Shown in pieces: positions 1 to 11,727 of a DNA stretch of 64,000 nt. The translations under genes were made by a program, and so were the position numbers. The first letter of the stretch is position 1, and each line of letters starts with the position of its first letter. The stretch spans positions 48,605,115-48,669,114 of the forward strand of contig JACGWO010000002.1 of the NCBI GenBank assembly GCA_034509735.1, read 5' to 3'. The notes under the pieces are model-generated. The model did no database searches. It was given only the letters and a program-made list of their open reading frames with translations, and was not told the DNA's origin. This DNA comes from Sesamum alatum. Lineage: Eukaryota > Streptophyta > Magnoliopsida > Lamiales > Pedaliaceae.

Positions 1-632
1 GAAAATATCTATTTTCGATTTTGTTTAGATTTTCGTGTGGAATGCAAAAGTGCTTTGATTAATTAATGAGATTGTGTTTTATATTGAACTGTGTTGTCAA
101 ATCAATTTTTTCTTAATGAGAATACGTATAAACAAACATATTCTCACTTTAATTACTGTTTCAAAAACTGAAAACTGGAAAGAAAAACACAAACAAACAA
201 CTCTGCCCCAACCATTTAATTGCATCTCCACCCCAGTAGCTTTTTAATTATTAAGATTAAGTGGCCAGACGGTCCTAAGCACTATTTTGATTATTTAGAT
301 TGTTTTCTATGTTCTCAGACGTATGCTTCATTCTTGACATTTCTGTCTCTTGCAGGTCATTAATACATGGGGAGGATGAGGTTGGCACCAAGCACAAAAT
401 CTCTCTCGAGGCAAACCCACACAGCTCATACGGCCTTCTTAGGCTCTCAGCTCATACATGAGAATCAGAATCAGTGAGTGAAGATAATCATACCATTTCC
501 ACCGGCTGATTGAGATTGATCTCCCGAACTCGAAACAAATATCCCCTTCAGTATAGAAAACCACATTTACTAAATTGAAAAAAAATAAGACTTTAAAAGG
601 AATAGCATATTTGCAAAGATGTACAGACGAAC
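1..632 (-). other. Probable intron 4 of the TGA bZIP gene
   Basis: This stretch begins at the GT donor after exon 4 (bases 632-631) and runs to the window edge. I searched the minus strand for the next conserved TGA exon (GVFIS-type start followed by the DOG1 domain) and did not find it. The short open frame at 575-841 plus is antisense to exon 4 and is not a gene. Confidence 0.55.
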
Positions 633-1633
633 CTGCTGCCTTGCTCGTTGGAGCTCTTGCTCAAGTTGTGTCAATTTCATTCTGCTGCTCTCTAGCTGCT
701 GAACATAAGCCTACGCACAAATATATGCAAACGGAACAAGCAGATTTTAAGACATTTGTTAAAGTTGGGGCCTGGAAAGACATGAATCATAGGGAAACAT
801 ACACACCACTCGAGCTAATCCAAGTAGCATTGATCTTTTGAAATAGTATAATCTCCAATATTCTTTCTAGCAGGTGGGATATATAGCAAATGCATACAAT
901 TGTGACAGGTATTTACAAGTAGAAACGTCCTACCACACTTCTTGGAGTCGTCATATACACATGTTAGTTTCACAAATTACTAAAACCTACCTAGAAGGCA
1001 ACAAATTAAACTCATAGGGATGACATTAACCCGAAAAAATGATGTATCAACCAAAAGTGAACAAACATGCGAGGTTAAGCAATATCAGGTGAAAAGATGC
1101 ATATGACTGACGAACTTACTTTTTTTCTCAAGCGGCTTTTTCTTGCAGCTTCACGATTTTGTGCAAGCCTACGCAGCGTCTGCAGGAGGTAGTTGAGATC
1201 ATATATTTATAGTAAAATACAAATGCATGCGTAAACAATTACGAGTTCGGAAACCTTTTGATCTCTGGACTTGTCACTGCCATCAGAAGTAACCATAGTC
1301 TGCAACTGATTGTTCTTAAACTGCAGAAGAAACAAATGCAATCATTAATTATAACCAACTGCAAGACCTATATCTTGCTCAAAGAAAGAAGGCATAGGGC
1401 ACTTATGCACAAATGAATATAAAATTATAAATCAATCAAAAAGAAAAAAGCTTCAGCTTTTATATTATATTAAACCCATATATGTCAAAGAAAGAATACA
1501 TACATCAAAAAAGAAAGGAGAAGAAAAGAAATTGCACATAGTATTGTAAAAGCATCCCGGACATTACCCTCAAATTCTTATCTTCAGTGTCAGCGTCAGT
1601 CGAAGAATCTGTCCTGGGACTGGCATCTGCCAT
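633..1633 (-). CDS. TGA-type bZIP transcription factor, 5' exons only (runs off the left edge)
   Basis: Four coding exons are visible, reading leftwards: 1633-1568, 1320-1255, 1179-1120 and 710-633, all in phase with GT-AG junctions. The start follows the family pattern, beginning MADASPRTDSSTDADTED. Exon 3 encodes the bZIP basic region with the N-x7-R core (QNREAARKSRLRKK). Exon 4 encodes the first leucine-zipper heptads (QQLESSR, then LTQLEQELQRARQQ), which closely match the TGA2/TGA5/TGA6 clade. TGA factors bind TGACG (as-1) elements in the nucleus and work with NPR1 in salicylate responses. That role comes from family knowledge. The DOG1 domain expected after exon 4 is not in bases 1-632, so the next intron exceeds 630 bp or the gene is cut there; the window cannot decide. 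The clade assignment is confident, the exact orthologue is not. Confidence 0.88.
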
Positions 1634-2640
1634 TTTGGACACTCTGTTGTCTCCTATGTTAATGCTTCAAAATGAAACAAATACACCCATTCAATATTTA
1701 TGACAGAGGAGTGCATCAGAACACAATTCCACCGAAAACAGGTCCAAGCTGCACAGGACTACTCTGCAAAAGGAAGCATTGCACGAGTAAGCAAACTTCC
1801 CAGAACAACAGTTCCTCGAAAACTTATAAACAATGATAGACGAGGTTGAATGATGAAGCATTCTTCCATTGGTTACGCTGAGTTTAAATACTTACACAAT
1901 TACCACTTTTTTAGATAACTTTTCTCGATCATATGCCATCATTTAACTAGGTAGTAAGTCGAACGTCTCGCCCAAAGAATCCATTGTGTTACTATACATC
2001 TAAAAGACCATCAAGCATCTCTTGCAACCAAAATCCAACTATGTTCTAAGTTAAAATTACCAGTTTTTCTAAAATCAAATCCATACTTGCTCTAGCTTGC
2101 ACTCCCATAACATCCATTTGTGTTTCTTTTTCTTTTTTCTTTTTCTTTTCTTTTCTCTGCCTTAGAGCTTTTCCACCTTATGGTCCTAGATAAGCCCTCA
2201 AATGCATTAGCACTCAATCTTTTGTAAGATTCCACTACTGCGAATCGAACTCCAAAGATAAAATAACCCTTGATAGAATCAAGATTTTAGATATAATAAA
2301 CTATTAGATCTCACTCAACACCGACAGTTCTATCACACAAGAATCTTCCATCAAAACGCAAAACATTCAAACTTAATTGACATTCAGTTCGTATTTCTTC
2401 ACCATCATGGCATTTCCACTGATCCCACCAAAAATCAGAAAACATCAACCCGAACCCATTGATAATTTCTGAAAAACAAACATACCCAGAAAGGAAAAAA
2501 AATTCAAACTTTACCTCCTTTTTCTCGTACGGGCCACCGAAATTCCAAGCCCTTTTGATAAATATGAGTTCTTTCACTGGGAAAGAGATAGTAAAGAGTG
2601 AGAGAAGAGAATCAGTAGCGTGGTGTGAAAGAAATTACCA
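1634..2640 (-). other. 5' UTR and UTR intron of the TGA bZIP gene
   Basis: Upstream of the ATG I infer a leader exon at 1634-1763, with a TTTTGCAG acceptor just before it. A second leader exon lies at about 2514-2640, ending in a donor of the form GGAG/GTAAAG. The roughly 750-bp UTR intron between them contains a pure pyrimidine tract at 2126-2158 (plus strand). Long introns in the leader are common in this family. The structure rests on splice-site appearance only. Confidence 0.4.
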
Positions 2641-2767
2641 CCCAAATTTTGACTTGGGGTCTACTGTTTTGCCCTTAATTTCTCTTTGATATTGGGGGTT
2701 AGAAGTTTCATTGACGTTTACCAGGTCTTCTGGGCTTTTATATAAAAGGCGCAAGAAAGAATGTCTA

Positions 2768-2806
2768 CCCCCGGGTGGGGTGGGGCGGGGTCGGGGTCAA
2801 GGGAAA
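2768..2806 (+). promoter_or_regulatory. G-rich tract with four or more runs of G (G-quadruplex motif)
   Basis: Five consecutive runs of three to four G separated by one or two bases sit about 130-160 bp upstream of the inferred TGA leader exon. The G strand is the plus strand, which is the template strand for the TGA gene. The tract stands out in AT-rich surroundings. A structural or promoter role is inference. Confidence 0.4.
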
Positions 2807-2809
2807 CAA

Positions 2810-3880
2810 ATTCGGTGCCGTCATGGTAAATTTGTATTTACGTGGACTGTGAATCATTGAATTAGCACGTAATGATGAGATCATTTATGATCTAAACGAT
2901 TGATAGTTTTTATGAGTACAAATCCAACGAACAACATCACCAATAAAATTATTTATGATCTAAACGATTGATAGTTCGTATAGGTACAAATTCAACTAGC
3001 AACATCATCGAGTCCAAGAATGAGTGTGATACAATTTCACTAAAAATATTGTTATCATTATTCTCATATCATTTATCGCATATATTTGCATATATGTACA
3101 TACATTTTTCAATCATTAATTTTGTAAATTAATAATATATTTTTTTTATAAAATATTAATATGATATCTAAACTAATTTAATATTAATAAAAAATAAAAC
3201 TATCAGTTTGGTTCAAATAAAGAAATATATTATTTAGAAACCATTAATACAAAAAATATAATCTTATTATGATTAATTCTGATATATTTTCATTCCTTTA
3301 CAGAACCAAACAAACCTTAAAGAAACAAATTATTAAAAATTGAAAATTGAGAATCAAAATAAAATTAAATGTGGGCTCAAGATTTAAAGTAATAGTCAAA
3401 TTGATTCAAGATTTTCCGGGTACATGAAAATCATAAAGTAGAACACTTATCGATTGCAGAATGTGTGAGTAAAACGTATAGAGGATTATCAATAATATTT
3501 TAATTTAATGGTTAAAAACAGAAATTTTATAATCAAATTTGATGTTATGAATTTGAGAAGTATAGATATTTATTGAATTAATATATTACTCAATTTATTG
3601 AAATACTGTAGAATTGATGAGCACCAGCTAAAGTATCACAAATTCAATTTTTATCACGCTGTATTTGGATTTGGGCCTGCGTTCAGGAAACACGATTTTC
3701 TTTCTTTGATTGATAAAGAAAGCCTCAAGAATGTGCTTTTTAAGAACACGTTTCTAGGAGTATTTCTCTACTTTCGTAGTTTTGAGTCTGATGGTTATAA
3801 GAAAGCCTAAAGGAAGTGCTTTTACGAACATGTCTGGATGAGTAATTATATCGGCCAAATTTCAGCTTAGTCCGATAATT
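2810..3880. other. Intergenic AT-rich DNA, no gene seen
   Basis: No open frame here shows family resemblance or splice context. Near 2880-3000 a phrase of about 25 bp (a 'gatctaaacgattgatagtt' core) occurs twice, roughly 70 bp apart, indicating a small local duplication. Bases 3500-3600 resemble the SINE-like or tRNA-like repeat scraps seen elsewhere in the window. Confidence 0.5.
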
Positions 3881-4190
3881 ATGGGGGTGTTACATTTTTA
3901 ATATTTTTATCTTTTGAAAAAATATATTTAATCTTTTAAATATAATGAGATTGACACATGTAGTTTGATAATTATAAAGTGAACAAATTTAGTCCTGTTG
4001 TTAAATATGAAAAACATATTTAATATCTTTTTTTTTGTTAATATGACAAATATAGTATTAAGTTGGCCGGGGTTTACATATTTAACTACATGACTAAATT
4101 TGTTCACTATATAATTGCAGAACTAAATGTAACACTCTCATTATTATTTGAAGGATTAAATGCATTTTTTTAAAAAAGAAAAAGGGACTA
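3880..4190. mobile_element. Inverted-repeat MITE remnant
   Basis: The left half contains phrases meaning 'gtgaacaaatttagtcctg' and 'acatttttaa', and the right half contains their reverse complements ('gactaaatttgttcac', 'taaatgtaacactc'). This gives an imperfect foldback of about 300 bp with no coding capacity. The termini are too degraded to define a target duplication. Confidence 0.45.
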
Positions 4191-4259
4191 AAAATATAAT
4201 ACGTATATAGTTACGAAAACAAAAACAGAAATTTTGCCTTGTTCATACCTACAATATTT

Positions 4260-5160
4260 GAGGAAAGAGATGATAATTGATATCGCTTGAGAAGAAAGTC
4301 ATCAAGTATGATGAAGACACCATTCTTTTGAACTTCCGATTGTGGGCTCTTTTATTATCCATAATTCTATAAGGCTACATTTCCATGACAGAGATTTGAA
4401 TTCGAGTGATAGGAATAACATTTCAAATGAGTCATACTAAAAGCATTTAAAAATTCATCATAGTGTGACATTGTTCTTAAAAGTCGACTAGCCCAAAAAG
4501 AGGTCCAAAAATAGATCCGTTGCAGGTCCCAAGATCCTAAAGGTCTAACTACAATCAGGCCCAAATCCACAAGCATTTATAGGTCACCCCAGTGACATCC
4601 ACATCAGCCCACACCAAAATGGTACTCCGCGAGGCTTCGATCATCTTACCAGGAACACATGCACCTCTAGCTAGGGTAAAGCCTAGCAACCATAGGATCT
4701 CGGGATTCTAGTTGTGGGAAGCCGGGAAGGCATCCCCTCAATTACATCCCCAAGGATTCAGGAGTGCCCTTATCTACAGAGAACATCCTTATCTATGAGA
4801 AATAGCCTTCTTATTCCCAAAGAATAGGGGATTTTTAGCAACCAGTGGTGGTCGAGCTTATCCCAACGATTGGGGGAGACTATCTATAAGTTTTGAAGAC
4901 GAGTAACTTTTCAATTACACTTGCACATGTAGAATCTGACACTCTACTATTTTTTACACTGCTAGATGGCTTTACCTCTCTCAGTTTCATTATTCCCATA
5001 CAGACTCACTTCAGTGTCTAAATGCTAACTTTTATTTTTATTTTTCAAATTTCCATTCTAAAGTTCGCAAACCAATGCTCAAAGATCTCAAGTTGGACAT
5101 TTTGAGACGAGCACTTGTATGTTGCTCTCATCACATCAATATTACGCAACACATAATTTA
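4260..5160 (+). mobile_element. Degenerate LTR-like remnant (Ty3/gypsy-type end)
   Basis: This block has markedly higher GC than its surroundings. It ends with a 'cacttcagtgtctaaatgctaac' phrase (4999-5030) that resembles the end of the LTR-like block near 62130-62160 ('gagcgtcggagtgctaac'). That type of phrase is frequent near the 3' end of plant gypsy LTRs. No protease, reverse transcriptase or integrase frame is present, so this is at most a solo or truncated LTR. Class assignment is tentative. Confidence 0.35.
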
Positions 5161-5274
5161 AAATAGGAATTGAAGATTGAGAACCCTTTATAATATGGAA
5201 TTATCTTGACAACTTCAGAAAATTTGTTATTATGGACTTAAAAAATTTCCAACTCCGAACCCGTGAATTTCAAA

Positions 5275-5630
5275 CAATTATTGACAAAAACACATTTAGT
5301 CTTCAAACTATAAATTAGATGTATAAAACACATTTAGTCTTGTATTTTTGGGAGTGACACAATTAGTCCTAAACTTGATCAACTCTTGATGATTCTTGCT
5401 GGAATAATGCACATGATGTCAATCACCAACCAAGTTTAGGACTAAATGTGTCACGCCAAAATAAAATAGTACTAAAGGACTAAATGTGTCACGCGAAAAT
5501 AAATATAGTACTAAATGTGTTCTATACGTTTTATTGTTCGACTAAATTTATCAATGCTATAGTTACAAGACTAAATAAGTTAAAAACTTGATAGTTGAGG
5601 ACTAACATGTTTTTACAACAGAAAAAGAGA
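5275..5630. mobile_element. Inverted-repeat MITE
   Basis: The left part carries several 'acacatttagtc' and 'acaattagtccta' phrases. The right part carries the complements ('gactaaatgtgt', several times), so the element folds back on itself. Two adjacent right-half copies of 'aggactaaatgtgtcacgc' show a small internal duplication. No coding capacity is visible. Confidence 0.55.
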
Positions 5631-5639
5631 TGAAAACTG

Positions 5640-6740
5640 TAACATCCCTATATTTATAGGAGAGAAAAAATTTTGGTTAAAAACTTCTATCTCACAGTTT
5701 CAGGCTCAACCTCAGGTCATCCTGATACCCAATAAAGACCACAAAAAACCTGCATATCGTCCCAAAATATGAGCCTGTGTGGAGAGAAGGAAATCAACCA
5801 CAGAACAGAACCACAGCACTGGAAATGGGTTGGTCAGTCATTAATTTTCACGATTCCTCAGCTAGAAAAAGTTTGTTTTAACAAGAATAGAATCAAATAA
5901 AGGGGTTAAGTAAGAGAACGACGACCGGAAATAGGGAAGCATGATGAACAATCAGAGCTATAGTTTAAGAAACAAGGTAACTCTTGTTTGCTCTCAGTTC
6001 CTCAAAATCAAGAACTTTCGCATGGTACGTTTTCCTCTTATGGACTCATCAATCAGGACAAGGACAGGAGAAAGGGTTGAGATCAAACTCATATAGGCTA
6101 GAAAGGATCACTAAAGATAGCTAATCTGATTACAACATATCTCAACCGAATCCTATCCTCGTAATCGGACAAGACTTTCAAAGATCGGCTCGATAAACCT
6201 AATCAACACAAGCAAAGGCATTAAATATTTCTATCCACAAAACAAAAACATCCTCTCCCCTCCGGGTATATATAATTCAAAGAGCTTATCCTGCTGCACC
6301 ATAAACATTGGTGGATTGTTGGATGCCTGTGCTTCTAACCAAAACAAACACTTCTCTCAAAAGATCAACATCATAACCTAGTTAACTATCAACATAGAGA
6401 AAGCAATTTCATTCTCGTTTCTATGAAATCAAGATTCTTCATAATTCCCTAATGCGAACATGCTTGAAGTTGGGAAACAGAACTTAGAGACCACCTTCAA
6501 TGAATGACATTGTCGTACAGATCTAAGTATCTATCAACCAAAAGATTATTTATACAGAAAAGAATCTGAATCATCCTTCATTATAACATCAAACAGCTAT
6601 AATCCCCTCTAAATACACAAAAACACAATCCAGAAAGTAGAACACAAAGGTGTAACCGAAAAATCAGAATCAAATTCTAACCTCAGATATATTCACCAGC
6701 GGCCGACAACATTAAAGAATTGATTGAAAGGGTCTTCCAA
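5640..6740 (-). other. 3' flank / possible long 3' UTR of the Kazal gene
   Basis: Base composition is close to transcribed non-coding DNA, and the stretch directly abuts the stop codon at 6741. I see no protein homology or RNA gene. It may be 3' UTR in its right part. Confidence 0.3.
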
Positions 6741-7136
6741 TCAAAGAAGACCAAACAATACAAATACCCCAAGCAAGATTAGCCAAATTATGTGAACCAA
6801 CAAAAGGGCCTGGCCAGCAGGGCCCGAACCGCCATTGCCCACTTCACAAAACCCGGATTTCTTGACGCGCGTCCCCGCGCAATGAGCCTCGGCGCAGCCA
6901 CACCAGTAGGTTACACCATCCACCCCGCAAACCGGGTCAGGTCGGAAGCATTTCACGGGGCATGTGCCCGTACCGGTATTCAACGGGCAGAGCCCATTTT
7001 CCTGTTGATCGGAAGGCAGTTCGAGGAAATTAGGGTCGGATCGGGCAGCCGGCGGGAGAAGGGTGGTGATGAGAACGGTGAGGCTGAAAATTGAGGACAG
7101 TCTGCCGGAGAACAAGCACATTTCAGCAACTTTCAA
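6741..7136 (-). CDS. Kazal-type serine protease inhibitor family protein, secreted and C-terminally anchored
   Basis: An uninterrupted 131-residue protein. Residues 1-33 form a signal peptide (hydrophobic core FSLTVLITTLL, small residues before the mature start). Residues 49-97 hold a cysteine-rich Kazal-like module with the hallmark CGVDGVTYWCGCAEAHC pattern. Kazal domains insert a loop into serine proteases of the subtilisin/trypsin type. After a Gly/Ser-rich linker (NGGSGPAGQ), the last ~24 residues are strongly hydrophobic with nothing after them, so the tail is either a transmembrane helix or a GPI-attachment signal. The protein should therefore sit at the cell surface or in the secretory route. 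The length and single-exon form agree with small plant Kazal proteins. The target protease cannot be told from sequence. Confidence 0.85.
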   Translation of the reverse strand: MKVAEMCLFSGRLSSIFSLTVLITTLLPPAARSDPNFLELPSDQQENGLCPLNTGTGTCPVKCFRPDPVCGVDGVTYWCGCAEAHCAGTRVKKSGFCEVGNGGSGPAGQALLLVHIIWLILLGVFVLFGLL

Positions 7137-9046
7137 GATGATGAACCTGAAAGTCGCCTCTAGGGATTTTCTTTATCTTTACCTCAACAATTCAAAATGT
7201 TTTCCCCAAATGAGCAATGAATCCGTTTGTGGGTTTAGGGAAACCCAATTGGATTGTAGGCAATAGATTCTGAGTTCTAGGGCTTTTTTCTTCGTGGAAT
7301 TTTCTTTGGGGTTTTCGCAAAAGAAGGGAATTTCTCGCTTTAGAAGATGCGTTCTAGAAATTCCCTTGACGCATTCCTTTCTTCGTTATGGTAATATGTT
7401 ATATATTGTATATATATGATACATTAAACAAAAATAACTAATTCTTGTACACTCAAAGAATATATTAATGACCTTATTTTATGCACATAATTATGTAAAA
7501 AATATATGATACATAATTATGTAAATCAAATATAAATTAAGCAGAGTAACTATTTATTTATTTTTGGATTGAATATAAAAAATGTCATAATTGTAGTGTT
7601 TTAAAATTGTAAAACCTAGTAACATGAACAAGTTTGAAGTCATGAATTCGAGTCCCAAGTACGGGTGTTTGTCTAACTTGATATGAGTGTCATAAAAGTG
7701 TTTGCTATTTATTTATTATTTTTACTCATATTGATTGAATTGATGTATTGCTCAGTTTATCAAAATATTGATGTAATTATACAAGTAATTACCACTTCAA
7801 AAAATATATAAATATTATTTATTGGGTAAAATAATATTTGAACTCTATATTGTATATTTATAGTATTTATTAAATGAGATTATGTATAGATTGTTAAATA
7901 CCCTCCAACATATTTATTTTTAAACAAAACACCATTTCTCTTGATTTATTATTATGCATATTTAAAATTAATAACAGATCTTTAAGAGAGTATCATTTTG
8001 GTAAGTTATTTTTTTGCTCTCTATTTTATATAATTAAAAAATATTAAAATTTTAAAATTATATATACGCATCGAATGTGTTTCAACGATTAAATATTTAT
8101 GATACGTATAGTTGAATTAATAATTTATGTGGTATGGGTTAGTATTAGGTGGGAGATGTTGTGACAGGTGATCAACCAGCTTTGCACTCTGGCTTTTGCT
8201 GGCTACCAACCTGCTAGCTTAAATTAGAGGCACACACTAATTATAATTTCCAATTATATATAAATAAATCAAAAATTCCCTATAAAATATGTGATGATCA
8301 ATAATGCCCTTATCATTTATACCCCAGCCTTTTTTAAATTTAATTGGGAAAATTAAATTTAAAAGTTAGTAAATTAACAAAAGTGTGAATTATTACGTCC
8401 AATCCGAACCGACAACTTTATCAGGAGAGAATTTTTTTAAGAAAATGTGAAGTGGTGTTTAGAATTACGTTTTAAGATTAATAAAGAGATTAAAAAAGTA
8501 TTTAAAAGATGTAACATGTAATTAAATAAAAAATTATTTGCGATGTGATTAAAAGTTATAATTTGTAACTTTTATCAGAACGAGTTCTTCATAGAATTTA
8601 ATATTAAAAGGGGGCAAATTCCTATCAAAATTAGATTTTTTTCTTAAAGAAAAAAAGAACATGATACCTGAATAATTTAATACTGTATTTGAATTGATGT
8701 GTTTCGTGTTAAGGATTTCAAATTTATGATAATAATTCCACCACATTTGTATGAATAAATCTATGTTTCAAATTATTTTAAAAAATTCAATTAATTTTGA
8801 ATTATTTCTAGTAATATTACGATGAATTTCAAATTCATGTAATATGGAATAAATTAAAATATTTCTTTAAATTCCTGGTTAAACTCTGAATTTGTCCATC
8901 GGAGCCCAGGCCCAGAGTTTGGTGGGCTTTCTTTAAAGCCCACACAATAAAGATCCAACAACCCAATACAATGCTAGTGAATTTTTAAACTTATATTGGA
9001 ACTTTATACCAATACTACATACAGTTGTCGCACGTTGTGAGATTAC

Positions 9047-9198
9047 GTTTAATTATAGAAACATCCTCTAATTTTTATAAAATTAAAAATACACCCATTC
9101 AATGTAATTAACTCAAGGATATATTTGTAAGATTTTTTTCCTAAATAAGAGGTGTATTTGTAATTTTACAAAATATAGTGATGTTTGTATAATTAAAC
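9047..9198. mobile_element. Short MITE with long terminal inverted repeats
   Basis: The first ~50 bases (beginning gtttaattata) and the last ~50 bases (ending tataattaaac) are near-complementary, leaving a short central spacer. The 152-bp unit is a typical stem-loop MITE. Confidence 0.6.
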
Positions 9199-9239
9199 AT
9201 AGCTTCAAAGAGTATCGATATAATTTACCCTAAAGCATA

Positions 9240-9490
9240 TTGAAGGGTAAATTATAATGGGATATCCTGAGGTTTATTATAATTATAAATGTCCCATCAT
9301 TATTTAACAAATTATAAATACCCCCTCAAATTAATAACCGTGTAACAAATACCCTCACGACATCCAATTATAGGAGGATAATTGTTAGACGATCGTTAAT
9401 TCCAAAAAGTATTCATAGTTTTATAAACAAAAAAGTATTTGCAATTACAACAAATACAAAAGAACGCGCTTTAATTTACACTCATCGTAA
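9240..9490. mobile_element. MITE-like repeat of the 'aataccccctcaaat' family
   Basis: It starts with 'gggtaaattataatgggatatcctgagg' style sequence that recurs at about 13850-14285, 57260-57310 and 60748-61180, with complements at the far side. Ends are imprecise. Confidence 0.4.
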
Positions 9491-9806
9491 ATACGCATAA
9501 ATGTATACAAAATAGAATTAAAAGGAGCAAGTAATTAAGAGTCATTGAGAATTGGTCTTTCAAAATTCAACTGTAGTAATTTCGTATGTACTTTCATTTA
9601 TGTATACCTATTTCTGGTAATAAAAAGAGAGTTGTAGAGTAGCAACGGTCAAATCAATGTCTTATAACGGTCATAACTAACTTACAAACAAGGCCTCCCA
9701 CTTTCCAAAGAATATGACAACTGAAAATAAGCTGTGCCAATGATTGAAGAAAGGGTCAGCACAAACAAACAGGCCTCCATGTTTTCACCATCATCATCCC
9801 CACCTC

Positions 9807-9813
9807 TATATAA
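9807..9813 (+). promoter_or_regulatory. TATA box of the myristoylated-protein gene
   Basis: TATATAA lies about 175 bp upstream of the ATG at 9982, followed by a CT-rich and then A-rich leader. The spacing implies a leader of roughly 140 nt. Confidence 0.5.
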
Positions 9814-9981
9814 CCCTTCTTCTTCTTTCTCAATTTCAGAAAAAACAAGAAATAAATTAAAAAAAATAAAAAAAAGGAGTTCAGGTTCTAGGCGAAAACC
9901 GGAGCGAAAGTTTCTTGTATCGTCCGTCGTCCCATCTCACTGCTCGCTAGGCTCGATCGTCCCAGGACTCGCGAGGTAATC

Positions 9982-10385
9982 ATGGGAGGCTGCGCGAGCA
10001 AACCCAAGGACTTGGATCTCGACAGGGCTCCAGCCCCCGTTGAAGCACCTGCTCCGGCACCGGAGGCAGAAACCGCGGCACAAGTAAGCAGAAAATCTGT
10101 AACACAGTTATGATGATTTTGAGAAATGCATGCATTTTTTGAGGTTTTGAGTGTTGTGTTCAGGAGAAGAAAGATGGAGGTGAGGCTAAGGAAGGACAGT
10201 TGGTAGACGTGTCCGAACCAGCTCCGGAGGGCCCGAATATCGAGGAAGTGATGAAAATGGAAGCGAAACCTGCAGCTGGGGAAGCTGTTCCGGTTGAGAC
10301 CATGCCAGTAGAAGCAAAGGCTGAGGCTGTTGAGGCCAACGGACCACCCAAGGAGGCGAAAAAAGAGGTGACCGAGCTACCATAG
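9982..10385 (+). CDS. Small acidic protein with N-terminal MGGCASKP myristoylation/palmitoylation signal
   Basis: Two exons, 9982-10083 and 10164-10385, joined by an 80-bp GT-AG intron in phase 0, give 107 residues. The N-terminus MGGCASKP fits N-myristoylation at Gly2, with Cys4 available for palmitoylation, so membrane attachment is the best prediction. The rest is low-complexity: Ala/Pro/Glu/Lys repeats (PAPVEAPAPAPEAE, later VEAKAEAVEA) with no hydrophobic segment and probably no fixed fold. Similar short proteins with an MGGC start exist in plants, but I do not recognise a studied orthologue and assign no function. The start is supported by the TATA box, by the downstream splice in frame, and by the unusually specific N-terminal motif. 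Confidence 0.75.
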
Positions 10386-10399
10386 GAGGCAGCGGAAAC

Positions 10400-11727
10400 A
10401 GTTGCAGCCACCTAGAAACCAGCAGCACGAAAATCTGAGAACGAAAGCTACCGAATCAGTACTTGAAAGTAAAATAATGTGTTAGATTTAGTTTTTATTC
10501 CATTCGTCATCGTTAGGTGTCGTGTGGATTGCTTTTATGTCTTTATTTGTACGTTGCGGCTCAAGGAACTAAAATTCTGTACGATAGACATATGATTATC
10601 GCTACACGTTGTACTAATTATCGAAAAACATTTACTTAAGATTAATCGTTGCTACCGCTTTTCTGCACAAGCGCTATACATATTCGGTACAAGAGAGGCG
10701 TACCTGAGCATTTTTTCTGGTATTCTGCTCCGTTCAAAGTCCTGAAAGCAAAATTATGCAAGAAATCTCAACTTATCAACATAAACAGAAGGAAATTCTG
10801 GCAAACATTTCTCACCAACTTTAGCTGGATGCTGATCACTTCAGGTCAAAGCAATATTAGGTTACCTTTCAGCCTCGATGAAGCTCGTTCGTCTTAAGTA
10901 TATTAGCACCCTTTATTCCGTATAGCGCCAAGGCCGTTTTGTCTGCATGAAATTGAGTACAGAGAAAAAATTAGTGCAGAGTTTCAGAAATTGGTAGAAA
11001 CAATCACAGGCTTACGGAGGACAGTTGACGTTTACATGGATCAAAACGCATAATGTATCATGTAGAACTTCTCGAACTTTAGATGGTATATATTTCGTAT
11101 CTTCTAAGAGATTCTCTCGCGCCTCCCGCCAAAAGGAGTCGTGATAAAAGTACAAAATGTCAAAACAGCAGCATAGAATGTGAAAGTGGCTTGTTCAACT
11201 TTCTATAGATGGTTCTACTGGATGTCATTTTCCCATGCCGGCCGTTTGTTCAGTAGCTTCTTGAACTTATCAATGTTGCCACGAGGTGAACAAGACGGAG
11301 ATGGTTGGTGTGCTAGCATGAGACAGTGCTTAGATCATATCAGAAACTTATTCTGTTATAAATTTTCAGCATCGTCTGTCGTAGTTCATGCAGCTCAGCT
11401 TCACGAAGTGTGAAGGTAACAAAGCTTTTAAGTTGTAACGATCGTTATTCTAGGTACTAAAATACAAGAGAAGCGGATTCTTGGGAACGCAGATGATGCA
11501 AGAAAAAGCAGTAACATGTGAACCACAAAACTTTTACTGAGGCGAAAACAAGGTCGATAAGCATTTGAATGCAAAGTTTCCATAAAACATTTCAATCATC
11601 AATCTTCTCGAGTGGTACATAAACTGTGATTCATGAGAAACTACAATTACAGCTACACAAATACCATTCATCAAATTATTTTCACACGAAGAGTACAATC
11701 TAACTTGACAAATAAACCAAACTGTTT
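10400..11727. other. Non-coding stretch between convergent genes, partly UTR
   Basis: Bases 10386-~10640 look like the 3' UTR of the upstream gene. About 11450-11727 is probably the 3' UTR of the UNC93-like gene on the minus strand. The middle (10650-11420) has near-balanced composition and no transposon signature. It has no family-like frame on either strand and may be a non-coding transcript or decayed gene sequence. Confidence 0.4.

Larger units (their letters stand above)
7270..9730. other. Long AT-rich intergenic region
   Basis: No convincing gene is present. It holds the small MITEs listed at 9047-9198 and 9240-9490 and a GC-richer pocket near 8885-8945 with TGGGCT/GGCCCA motifs but no adjacent gene. 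A SINE-like scrap with a 'catgaattcgagtccc' core lies near 7600-7760. The remaining open frames are short and AT-biased. Confidence 0.5.

Noticed and set aside
9734..9979. 81-codon ORF before the myristoylated-protein gene
   Set aside because: It lies in the inferred leader, is in a different context from the MGGC start, and overlaps the TATA box.
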